A stretch of DNA of 64,000 nucleotides from a marine gamma proteobacterium HTCC2148 (lineage in GTDB: Bacteria; Pseudomonadota; Gammaproteobacteria; Pseudomonadales; Halieaceae): positions 1-64,000 of the forward strand of contig DS999231.1 in NCBI GenBank assembly GCA_000156295.1, read 5' to 3'. Of this stretch, positions 56,636 through 64,000 are shown piece by piece (position 1 is the stretch's first letter; every line of letters begins with the position of its first letter). The position numbers and the translations under genes were made by a program. The notes beneath the pieces were generated by a model. The model was not told where the DNA came from, searched no databases, and saw only the letters and a program-made list of their open reading frames with translations.

Positions 56636-59122
56636 CTATGCCTTGACGATCTTGACGGCGCATTTTTTGAAGTCCGTTTGCTTGGACAGCGGATCGGTGG
56701 CATCGAGGGTCACCTTGTTAATCAGCTGACTGGAATCAAACCAGGGCACGAATACCAGGCCTTTTGGCGGTTTGTTGCGCCCTCGCGTTTCCAATCGAGA
56801 TCGGATTTCTCCGCGTCTGGATACCACTTTGACCTCATCGCCACGGCGCAACTTGCGTTGACGAGCATCATCGGGATGCATATAAACCAGCGCATTAGGC
56901 ACGGCTTTGTGCAACTCCGGAACACGGCGAGTCATGGAGCCAGAGTGCCAGTGCTCAAGCACGCGACCGGTAGACAACCAAAGGTCATATTCGTCATCTG
57001 GACTTTCGGCGGGTGGTTCATAGGGCAGCGCGAACACGACCGCCCTACCGTCGGGCTTACCGTAAAAATCGAAACCTTTACCCTCTTTTACATAGGGGTC
57101 AGAGCCCTCCCGGAAACGCCATTTGGTCTCTTTACCATCCACAACCGGCCAGCGCTTACCGCGCACCTGGTGATAAACATCGAAGTCGTCCAGATCATGA
57201 GCCTTGCCACGGCCAAACATAGCGTACTCTTCGAATAAACCCTTTTGTAAATAGAAACCAAAGTCTTCGGCTTCATGATTGCTGTAACCTTCCTCAATAT
57301 CCGAGTTGGGGTAGCGATCTACCTGACCATTGCGATACAGCACGTCATATAGGGTTTTGCCTTTGAATTCAGGATTGGCTGCCAGAATCTCCGCTGGCCA
57401 AACCTCGTCGGTAGTAAAGCGCTTGGAAAACTCGACCAATTGCCACAGGTCAGACCGAGCCTCTCCTGGAGCATCAACCATCTGGTGCCAGAATTGGGTG
57501 CGACGCTCGGCGTTACCATAAGCCCCCTCCTTCTCTACCCACATGGCGGTTGGCAAAATCAGGTCAGCCGCTTGAGCAGTGACCGTCGGATAGGCATCGG
57601 AAACAACAATAAAATTATCGGGATTGCGGTAACCCGGCAGCGTCTCCTCGTTGAGGTTGGGGGCGGCCTGTACATTGTTATTGACCTGCACCCAGTAGGC
57701 ATTAATCTTGCCGTCCTTTAAATCGCGGTTTTGCTGCACAGCGTGAGAGCCGACCCAATCAGGCACAATGCCCTCGGGAAGCTTCCAATATTTTTCTGCA
57801 ATTTTGCGGTGCTCAGGGTTATTGACCACCATGTCGGCTGGCAAGCGATGCGCGAAAGTTCCGACCTCACGCGCCGTCCCACAGGCTGAGGGCTGACCTG
57901 TCAGCGAAAAGGGACTATTACCTGGTTCTGATATTTTACCTGTGAGCAGGTGCACGTTATAAAGCATGTTGTTTACCCACACTCCCCGAGTGTGCTGGTT
58001 AACGCCCATGGTCCACAATGACATCACTTTGGTGTTGGGATCTGCATACAACTCAGCCAACGCCTGCAGGCGCTCGGGTGAAACACCGGACAATTCCGCA
58101 ACGTATTCTTCGTCGTAAGTGGATACGAATTCAGCAAATTCCTCGAAGTCAATCTCTTCGGAGCCACCACTACCAGAGTTGGCGGCTTTCGCTTCCAAAG
58201 GATGCTCCGGGCGCAGGCCGTAACCAATATCCGTTACGCCTTTGCGGAAATTAACGTGCTTACCGACAAAGTCCTTGTTCACTTTGCCTTCCCGAATTAT
58301 GTAGTGGGCAATATAGTTAAGGATCGCCATATCAGTCTGTGGTGTGAAAATCATTGGCATATCAGCCAATTCAAACGACCGATGCTCGAAGGTTGAAAGC
58401 ACTGCCACTTTCACACCAGGATTGCTGAGACGGCGATCAGTGATGCGCGTCCACAAGATGGGGTGCATTTCTGCCATATTGGAACCCCAGAGCACAAATG
58501 CATCGGCATTTTCCATATCGTCGTAACAGCCCATAGGCTCGTCAATACCGAATGTGCGCATGAAACCGCCCACCGCAGATGCCATGCAGTGGCGAGCATT
58601 AGGGTCAATGTTATTAGAGAGAAAACCCGCCTTCATTAATTTGGAAGCAGCGTAGCCTTCCCAAACTGTCCATTGTCCGGAGCCAAACATGCCAATGCCA
58701 CGCGGTCCTTTCTCTTTTAATGCTTTCTTGAATTTTTCTTCCATGACATCGAAGGCTTCATTCCAGCTAACCGGAGTGAACTCACCTTCCTTGTCATACT
58801 TGCCATTTTTCTTGCGCAGCAGGGGTTGGCGCAATCTGTCTTCACCGTAAAGAATTTTCGCCAGGAAATAGCCCTTAACACAGGCCAGGCCCCGATTGAC
58901 TTCAGAGTTAATGTCCCCGTGAGTGGCTACAACTCTATTATCTCTAGTCGCCACATTGATACTGCAGCCAGTGCCACAAAAGCGACAAGCCGCCTTGGAC
59001 CACTTCAGTTGGGTATCAGAGGTAATAATATTCGTGGCTGCAGCCGTTGTCGTAATGCCTGCAGCAGCTGCGGCCGTAGCCACCGCGTTTGCCCTGATGA
59101 AATCTCGGCGAGTAGTGCTCAT
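56636..59122 (-). CDS. napA: Periplasmic nitrate reductase catalytic subunit NapA
   Basis: An 828-aa Mo-bisMGD enzyme. Tat signal [20 protein letters not shown]; the [4Fe-4S] motif [12 protein letters not shown] ... GLACVKG; Mo ligand Cys in [15 protein letters not shown]. It reduces nitrate to nitrite in the periplasm. It overlaps napD by 4 nt. Needs Moco (moaA at 14.98 kb). Without napGH in the operon, electrons come only by NapC. Confidence 0.97.
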   Translation of the reverse strand: MSTTRRDFIRANAVATAAAAAGITTTAAATNIITSDTQLKWSKAACRFCGTGCSINVATRDNRVVATHGDINSEVNRGLACVKGYFLAKILYGEDRLRQPLLRKKNGKYDKEGEFTPVSWNEAFDVMEEKFKKALKEKGPRGIGMFGSGQWTVWEGYAASKLMKAGFLSNNIDPNARHCMASAVGGFMRTFGIDEPMGCYDDMENADAFVLWGSNMAEMHPILWTRITDRRLSNPGVKVAVLSTFEHRSFELADMPMIFTPQTDMAILNYIAHYIIREGKVNKDFVGKHVNFRKGVTDIGYGLRPEHPLEAKAANSGSGGSEEIDFEEFAEFVSTYDEEYVAELSGVSPERLQALAELYADPNTKVMSLWTMGVNQHTRGVWVNNMLYNVHLLTGKISEPGNSPFSLTGQPSACGTAREVGTFAHRLPADMVVNNPEHRKIAEKYWKLPEGIVPDWVGSHAVQQNRDLKDGKINAYWVQVNNNVQAAPNLNEETLPGYRNPDNFIVVSDAYPTVTAQAADLILPTAMWVEKEGAYGNAERRTQFWHQMVDAPGEARSDLWQLVEFSKRFTTDEVWPAEILAANPEFKGKTLYDVLYRNGQVDRYPNSDIEEGYSNHEAEDFGFYLQKGLFEEYAMFGRGKAHDLDDFDVYHQVRGKRWPVVDGKETKWRFREGSDPYVKEGKGFDFYGKPDGRAVVFALPYEPPAESPDDEYDLWLSTGRVLEHWHSGSMTRRVPELHKAVPNALVYMHPDDARQRKLRRGDEVKVVSRRGEIRSRLETRGRNKPPKGLVFVPWFDSSQLINKVTLDATDPLSKQTDFKKCAVKIVKA

Positions 59123-59436
59123 TCGTGACTCCCTGTTTCTAATTCCGTTTCGGTCTCGTCGTCGATTTGGTGGTAGACCAGCGCTACGCTAATCACCCCC
59201 GAAAGTGCTTCCAATGCACTAATGCGTTCCATGACTGCGCCCTCATTTGCGGTTTCAAGCAAAACCACAAGTTTTCCCGCTTCACTGTGTTCAGGGACGC
59301 TCGCATCGGGAAGAGCTTCGATAGCTGGGATAATCGTCGCGATAAGTTCAGGACGGCAGTGAACCACCAGGCTGGAGATATGCACGCCTCCGCCGGCAGT
59401 ATCGCCTCTTAACAAGGCGCGTCTTGTTAAACGCAT
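59119..59436 (-). CDS. napD: NapD chaperone with a twin-arginine-like N-terminal extension
   Basis: A 105-aa cytoplasmic chaperone for the NapA Tat signal. The NapD core [25 protein letters not shown] starts at residue 18. Before it stands [17 protein letters not shown], which looks like the opening of NapF (RR-x-L-RG) rather than a NapD start. The ATG at 59436 is 5 nt after the napE stop. The extension may be a leftover of a deleted napF. Confidence 0.85.
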   Translation of the reverse strand: MRLTRRALLRGDTAGGGVHISSLVVHCRPELIATIIPAIEALPDASVPEHSEAGKLVVLLETANEGAVMERISALEALSGVISVALVYHQIDDETETELETGSHE

Positions 59437-59441
59437 AGCGG

Positions 59442-59585
59442 TTAGCCCGGTGGGCCCAGAAGAATCTGGCTCATCCAAACGATGAATCCGTATCCGCCTA
59501 CGATAGCAATAGAGAGTGCTGGTGCTAAAAACACACACAGCAAAATAAAGGAGCGAAACTCCGTTTTTTTATCGACTTCTTGCAC
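59442..59585 (-). CDS. napE: NapE small membrane protein
   Basis: A 47-aa protein from GTG at 59585: VQEVDKKTEFRSFILLCVFL, then a helix ending VGGYGFIVWMSQILLGPPG, the conserved NapE signature. AGGGAAG lies just upstream. An in-frame start at 59669 would give 75 aa with an unconserved head. First gene of the nap operon. Confidence 0.85.
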   Translation of the reverse strand: MQEVDKKTEFRSFILLCVFLAPALSIAIVGGYGFIVWMSQILLGPPG

Positions 59586-59759
59586 CGGCTTCCCTGTCTT
59601 TAATCTTTGTGCTCTGAGGAGTATAGGCCTCCGTCGTTCACAGGCAAACAAAAAACTCCCATCAGGCATTGGAACCTTGATCTAAGACATGAAAAGCCCA
59701 TTTATGCTCGGTTTACATTGCAGGGCTGACACTCTGGCTTCTGGTCCCGCCGTATCAAC

Positions 59760-60737
59760 TTACCGCTGGACAATTCGCTCAAAAAACGCCCATACCAGTT
59801 CGGCAGCGTCGGCCTCATGGCTGGTCGCGCCGAGAATCCTAGGGGCTGAATAGACTGGATTGGGAAAGGTGTGACCACCCCCCACGATTGAAATCAGTGT
59901 CACTGGCATTTTATCGGTTTCAGCCCATTCTAAAATTTCAATGGCAGTACCGTCCTCAACATCTGTTTTTGGCCTGTTAACCCGTTCTCCAGCGCCAGCA
60001 TACCCCGCCAATTTGGCCCAATAGTCGGCACTTGCCCGGGCCGATTGCACGGCGCCCCGATTTTCACCAAAAACAACGACATCTCCGCCTGCATAGGGGT
60101 TGATGGCGTCTTCTGTGCCTGTCAGCAGCACTATGGGAACTGGTTCACCCGCGGGTTTGCATTCAGAGTTATTTTCCACCGGGAGATTCGCCATCAACAC
60201 CGCCGCCCCGGCCAGAAGGTCTGGAGCTTCGTATGCCAGGCGGTAGACCATATGACCACCGTTAGACATCCCCGCCACGAAAACCTGCTCTGGATCAATG
60301 TCGTACCGAGTTTCCATCTCAGCAATCAACCGGCGTACAAAACCGACATCATCGATTTTATTCAGGTTTGCTGAATAGGTTGCCGCAGCTCTGCAATCAT
60401 TCCAGTGCCGCTCAAAACCCGTTGGGTAAACGACCACAAAACCCTCTCGCTCAGCGAGAACGTCAAAACTGTAATAGGAACCCGCTCGGGCCATCGCGCC
60501 ATCGGAACCCGAACCCCTGAGAAAAATAAGAAGCGGCGCTTGCTGGCCAAGCGACGCGGGGGTATAGGACAACCACTGTCGCTGCTGTCCATCGTGCTGT
60601 AAAACGCCGTTTTCGACGACACCTGGAAGTTCGGGCGGCGCGATCTCATCCCAACTTAGATACCAGTACCGTGCAAATGCTGCAGTGGCGGCAATGACCA
60701 CTGCGATAACAAGCAGTATCTTGAGCGCAAGTTTCAT
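59760..60737 (-). CDS. Alpha/beta hydrolase, PHB depolymerase/esterase family
   Basis: A 325-aa protein with an N-terminal signal-anchor (LALKILLVIAVVIAATAAFA). Catalytic Ser in VFVAGMSNGGHMVYRLA (G-x-S-x-G), Asp in LTGTEDAINPY, His in VGGGHTFPNP. Related to LpqC-type esterases and feruloyl or polyester depolymerases. Given the PHA genes in this window, extracellular PHB oligomers are possible but unproven. It starts 7 nt from the argG stop. Confidence 0.85.
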   Translation of the reverse strand: MKLALKILLVIAVVIAATAAFARYWYLSWDEIAPPELPGVVENGVLQHDGQQRQWLSYTPASLGQQAPLLIFLRGSGSDGAMARAGSYYSFDVLAEREGFVVVYPTGFERHWNDCRAAATYSANLNKIDDVGFVRRLIAEMETRYDIDPEQVFVAGMSNGGHMVYRLAYEAPDLLAGAAVLMANLPVENNSECKPAGEPVPIVLLTGTEDAINPYAGGDVVVFGENRGAVQSARASADYWAKLAGYAGAGERVNRPKTDVEDGTAIEILEWAETDKMPVTLISIVGGGHTFPNPVYSAPRILGATSHEADAAELVWAFFERIVQR

Positions 60738-60744
60738 GGACTAA

Positions 60745-61965
60745 TTACAGGAGATCGCGCCCCTTGTTGGCGGCAATGCGCATGCGCAGAGCATTCAATT
60801 TGATAAAGCCCTCTGCATCAGCCTGATTATAGGCGCCTTCGTCATCCTCGAAAGTCGCGATGCTTTCATCGAAAAGGCTGTCTTCAGATTGACGGCCCGC
60901 AACAATGACGTTGCCCTTGTAAAGACGCAGCTTAACCACGCCATTGACCACTTGCTGCGACTCATCGATTGCGGCCTGCAGCATTTTGCGCTCCGGGCTC
61001 CACCAGTAGCCGTTGTAAATTATTTTGGCGTAACGCGGCATTAATTCGTCTTTGAGGTGAGTCACCTCACGATCCAGGGTGAGCGACTCTATAGCGCGGT
61101 GTGCCTTAAGCATAATAGTGCCCCCGGGGGTTTCATAGCAGCCGCGAGACTTCATACCCACGTAACGGTTCTCGACGATGTCGTCACGACCGATGCCATT
61201 GGCGCCACCGATTTTATTCAGCGTCTCAAGCACCGTCGCCGGGCTCATGGTCTCGCCATTAATAGCAACAATATCGCCCTTCTCGTAAGTCAGCTCAATG
61301 TAGGTTGCTTCATCTGGCGCTGCCTCGGGGCTGACACTCCAGCGCCACATGTCTTCTTCAGGCTCCGCCCAGGGGTCTTCCAACAGATCGCCTTCGTAAG
61401 AAATATGCAGCAGATTCGCGTCCATCGAGTAAGGAGACTTTTTCTTGGCGTTGGCGAAATCGACAGGAATATCGTGCTCGGCGCAATAGTTCATCAATGA
61501 TTCTCGGGAGCCAAGGTCCCATTCGCGCCAGGGTGCAATAACCTGAATACCGGGCTTGAGCGCGTAGGCGCCCAGCTCGAAACGGACCTGGTCATTGCCC
61601 TTACCAGTGGCGCCGTGAGAAATAGCGCTAGCGCCGGTTTCATTGGCAATTTCAATCAGTCGCTTGGCGATCAGCGGGCGGGCAATTGAGGTACCCAGCA
61701 AGTACTCGCCCTCATAAACGGTGTTGGCACGGAACATAGGGAATACGAAGTCGCGCACAAACTCCTCACGCAGGTCGTCAATGTAAATTTCCTTAATGCC
61801 CATGGCTTCTGCTTTGGCGCGGGCTGGCTCTACTTCTTCACCCTGGCCGATATCCGCAGTAAATGTAACCACCTCGCAGTTGTAGGTGTCCTGCAGCCAG
61901 CGCACGATGACCGAGGTATCGAGGCCACCGGAATAAGCCAATACGACCTTGTTTACGTCTGACAT
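60745..61965 (-). CDS. argG: Argininosuccinate synthase
   Basis: A 406-aa enzyme joining citrulline and aspartate. ATP motif [17 protein letters not shown] at the N-terminus; substrate loops [15 protein letters not shown] and [24 protein letters not shown]. The 221-nt gap to pyrC (divergent) should hold both promoters; I see no clear ARG box. Confidence 0.97.
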   Translation of the reverse strand: MSDVNKVVLAYSGGLDTSVIVRWLQDTYNCEVVTFTADIGQGEEVEPARAKAEAMGIKEIYIDDLREEFVRDFVFPMFRANTVYEGEYLLGTSIARPLIAKRLIEIANETGASAISHGATGKGNDQVRFELGAYALKPGIQVIAPWREWDLGSRESLMNYCAEHDIPVDFANAKKKSPYSMDANLLHISYEGDLLEDPWAEPEEDMWRWSVSPEAAPDEATYIELTYEKGDIVAINGETMSPATVLETLNKIGGANGIGRDDIVENRYVGMKSRGCYETPGGTIMLKAHRAIESLTLDREVTHLKDELMPRYAKIIYNGYWWSPERKMLQAAIDESQQVVNGVVKLRLYKGNVIVAGRQSEDSLFDESIATFEDDEGAYNQADAEGFIKLNALRMRIAANKGRDLL

Positions 61966-62186
61966 GTTTCGCTCCGTTCAATCCTGCTTAAAAAGGTCGG
62001 CCATTCTACTGGAAGCGAGAGCGGAATTCATCGGTTCCTATCGATGCTGTTGCGGGTTTCTTGCCTTACTGGCTCGCTACCGGGGCATTAAGATAGCCAT
62101 TATTTAATCCCACAGCTCCCAGAGACCTGACCCAGCTGCACTTTTACGGTAGCATTCGCACTTCTGTACCCTGTAACAGGCTCCAC

Positions 62187-63221
62187 GTGAACGAACTAAC
62201 GATCACCCGCCCCGACGACTGGCACGTCCATCTGCGCGATGGCGCGGCCCTAGAACAAACCTGTGCTGACATGGCTCGCTACTTTGGTCGTGTCATCGTA
62301 ATGCCAAATCTGACACCCCCGGCAACCAGCGTGGCCCAGGCATTGACCTACCGCGACCGGATTACGGCAGCCATGAGCAATGCGCCCCGGCAGTTTGAGC
62401 CGCTAATGGTGCTTTACCTCACTGACCAGACCGATGCCGCTGAAATCAACCTGGCCGCAGCGTCTGACTTCGTGCATGGCGTGAAACTTTACCCAGCAGG
62501 CGCAACCACCAACTCTGATGCAGGTGTAGCCGAGCTGGACGGTCTGTTTCCGGTGCTTGCGGCTATGGAAGAGGCAGATTTACCGCTACTGGTTCACGGC
62601 GAAGTCACCGATCACCACATTGATATTTTCGATCGGGAAAAAGTATTTATCGACCGCCACCTCGAACCCATTGCAAAGCGCTTTCCTGGATTACGCATTG
62701 TGTTTGAACACATCACTACCCGCGATGCGGTGCAGTTTGTGCGTGAGGCAGGAAACAATGTAGCGGCAACTATAACCGCACACCACCTGATGTTTAACCG
62801 CAATGATATGCTGGTGGGTGGAATCCGCCCGCATTACTACTGCTTACCCATACTGAAGCGCAATGTGCACCAAAATGAACTAATGGAAGCAGCGAGCTCA
62901 GGCAATCCGAAATTTTTCCTGGGCACCGACTCAGCACCCCATACGCGCCAAAGCAAGGAATCCGACTGTGGCTGTGCGGGGGTTTATACCGCCCACGCCG
63001 CCATTGAGTTTTACGCAGAAGTCTTCGATCAGCTGGGCGCACTGGACAAGCTGGAGGGGTTTGCCTCGCATTTTGGTGCCGATTTCTATCGCCTGCCGCG
63101 CAATAGCGATACTGTCACTCTGCGGAAAGAAGAGTGGCAAGTGCCGGCACAACTACCGCTGGGGGAAGACACGCTGACCCCCCTCGCTGCAGGTGAAACT
63201 ATCGCCTGGAAGGTTATTTAA
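62187..63221 (+). CDS. pyrC: Dihydroorotase
   Basis: A 344-aa zinc enzyme of pyrimidine synthesis, class II. Metal motif [10 protein letters not shown], carboxylated Lys in [14 protein letters not shown], later His in HGEVTD and [10 protein letters not shown], Asp in [16 protein letters not shown] start. rnt begins at the next base after its stop. Confidence 0.97.
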   Translation: MNELTITRPDDWHVHLRDGAALEQTCADMARYFGRVIVMPNLTPPATSVAQALTYRDRITAAMSNAPRQFEPLMVLYLTDQTDAAEINLAAASDFVHGVKLYPAGATTNSDAGVAELDGLFPVLAAMEEADLPLLVHGEVTDHHIDIFDREKVFIDRHLEPIAKRFPGLRIVFEHITTRDAVQFVREAGNNVAATITAHHLMFNRNDMLVGGIRPHYYCLPILKRNVHQNELMEAASSGNPKFFLGTDSAPHTRQSKESDCGCAGVYTAHAAIEFYAEVFDQLGALDKLEGFASHFGADFYRLPRNSDTVTLRKEEWQVPAQLPLGEDTLTPLAAGETIAWKVI

Positions 63222-63866
63222 ATGGTCGATTCCATGGCCGATGGCCCCCACAGAATCAGCGAACGGTTCCGCGGCTTTTTACCGGTCGTCATCGATATCG
63301 AGACAGGCGGCTTTAACGCCAGCACCGATGCTGTACTGGAAATTGCCGCAAGCCTGGTGCGAATGGACGAGGATGGCATGCTGGCTGTTCATCGCACCCT
63401 GGAATTTAATGTGAAACCCTTCGAGGGCGCCAACATTGAACAGTCGGCTTTGGACTTCACTGGCATCGACCCCTGGCACCCGTTCCGCGAAGCCGTGGAC
63501 GAAGCCGATGCATTGGGTGAACTATTCAGAGCCATACGCAAAGAAATTCGCGAACAAGCTTGCAGTCGGGCCATACTCGTCGGGCACAACGCGCACTTTG
63601 ATGCAGGCTTTGTTAACGCCGCAGTAGAGCGGTGCGATATTAAACGAAACCCCTTTCACCCGTTCTCGTTCTTCGACACTGCAACGCTGTCTGGTCTGGC
63701 CTATGGTCAAACAGTGCTAGCCAAAGCTTGCGCAGAGGCTGGCATCGATTTCAATAACGAACACGCTCACTCAGCCGCATACGATGCTGAGCGAACCGCT
63801 GAATTATTTTGCGAGATCGTTAATCGTTGGAAGGAGTGCGGCGGCTGGATGCCCAGTTTCGGTTAA
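63222..63866 (+). CDS. rnt: Ribonuclease T
   Basis: A 214-aa DEDD exonuclease trimming tRNA and other RNA 3' ends. Exo motifs: [44 protein letters not shown]. The ATG directly abuts the pyrC stop, so the two genes are coupled; pyrC-rnt adjacency is common in this group. Confidence 0.96.
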   Translation: MVDSMADGPHRISERFRGFLPVVIDIETGGFNASTDAVLEIAASLVRMDEDGMLAVHRTLEFNVKPFEGANIEQSALDFTGIDPWHPFREAVDEADALGELFRAIRKEIREQACSRAILVGHNAHFDAGFVNAAVERCDIKRNPFHPFSFFDTATLSGLAYGQTVLAKACAEAGIDFNNEHAHSAAYDAERTAELFCEIVNRWKECGGWMPSFG

Positions 63867-64000
63867 TCCTCGCCGCTGATCTGGTTGAGAATCAAGTCCA
63901 ACTCGCTCATCACCTCGTCGATAGCATCCAGGCCCAGCAACTCGTATTTCAAATACTCCTCCAAAGGTAACAGCTGTATCAAGGCCCAGGCGACGTTCCA
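63863..64000 (-). CDS. C-terminal end of an unidentified protein (partial)
   Basis: The minus strand is open from the window edge to TAA at 63865-63863, giving 45 residues: [19 protein letters not shown], then [19 protein letters not shown] and NQISGED. It is acidic and helical and overlaps the rnt stop by 3 nt (convergent). The family was not recognised. Confidence 0.5.
   Translation of the reverse strand, partial: WNVAWALIQLLPLEEYLKYELLGLDAIDEVMSELDLILNQISGED

Noticed and set aside
59586-59759. FNR site upstream of napE
   Set aside because: Only one half (ATCAA) is present; the partner half is too poor to call.

Overview
This window is chromosomal DNA of a gammaproteobacterium, most likely a marine aerobe near the Cellvibrionales/Halieaceae group. 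That placement is inferred from gene content and order, not from a marker-gene search. Supporting signs are the conserved block miaB-phoH-ybeY-corC-lnt followed by leuS-lptE-holA, a PilU-type retraction ATPase, an ATP-type pckA next to hslO, a Pseudomonas-like set of PHA granule proteins with a PhaD-like regulator, an ImuA/ImuB/DnaE2 mutasome and a napEDABC operon. No rRNA or tRNA gene was found.

Layout. 1-7.3 kb: the end of rpsT, a ferritin-like diiron oxygenase divergent from an AraC regulator with an overlapping patatin-like lipase, a PHA-system protein, a thiolase/LLM-oxidoreductase pair, and hslO. 7.4-16 kb: pckA, two phasin-like PHA proteins, a PhaD-like TetR regulator, a methyltransferase, a peroxiredoxin, SRPBCC and PqiA-like proteins, a DASS-type transporter and moaA. 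16-25.5 kb: a MoxR ATPase/VWA pair, a zinc-ribbon membrane protein, a DUF1631-like protein, pilU, an APH-fold kinase and lon behind a good heat-shock promoter. 25.6-35.6 kb: the conserved housekeeping block. 35.7-53.4 kb: an SOS region in which imuA, imuB and dnaE2 are three separate transcription units, each with its own clear LexA box, interrupted by accessory genes. 53.6-64 kb: a DUF3604 protein, napEDABC, an esterase, argG, pyrC, rnt and the end of one more gene.

The most unusual part is 37.8-41.8 kb, between imuA and imuB. Six copies of a 24-nt imperfect palindrome (arms GTCCGCTTT / AAAGCGGAC, two loop types) alternate with single genes. Five of the six lie just 3' of a gene and in the same orientation relative to that gene. 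A 208-aa tyrosine recombinase with a complete catalytic set (R59, K87, H156, R159, H182, Y191) sits at the divergence point: three one-gene units run leftward from it, and the recombinase plus a GNAT unit run rightward. The layout is that of an integron (recombinase, head site, gene-site, gene-site), but the recombinase is far smaller than IntI and the sites do not resemble standard attC sites. I propose it as a candidate undescribed cassette system. The alternative is a cluster of dispersed REP-like repeats that happens to include a solitary recombinase.
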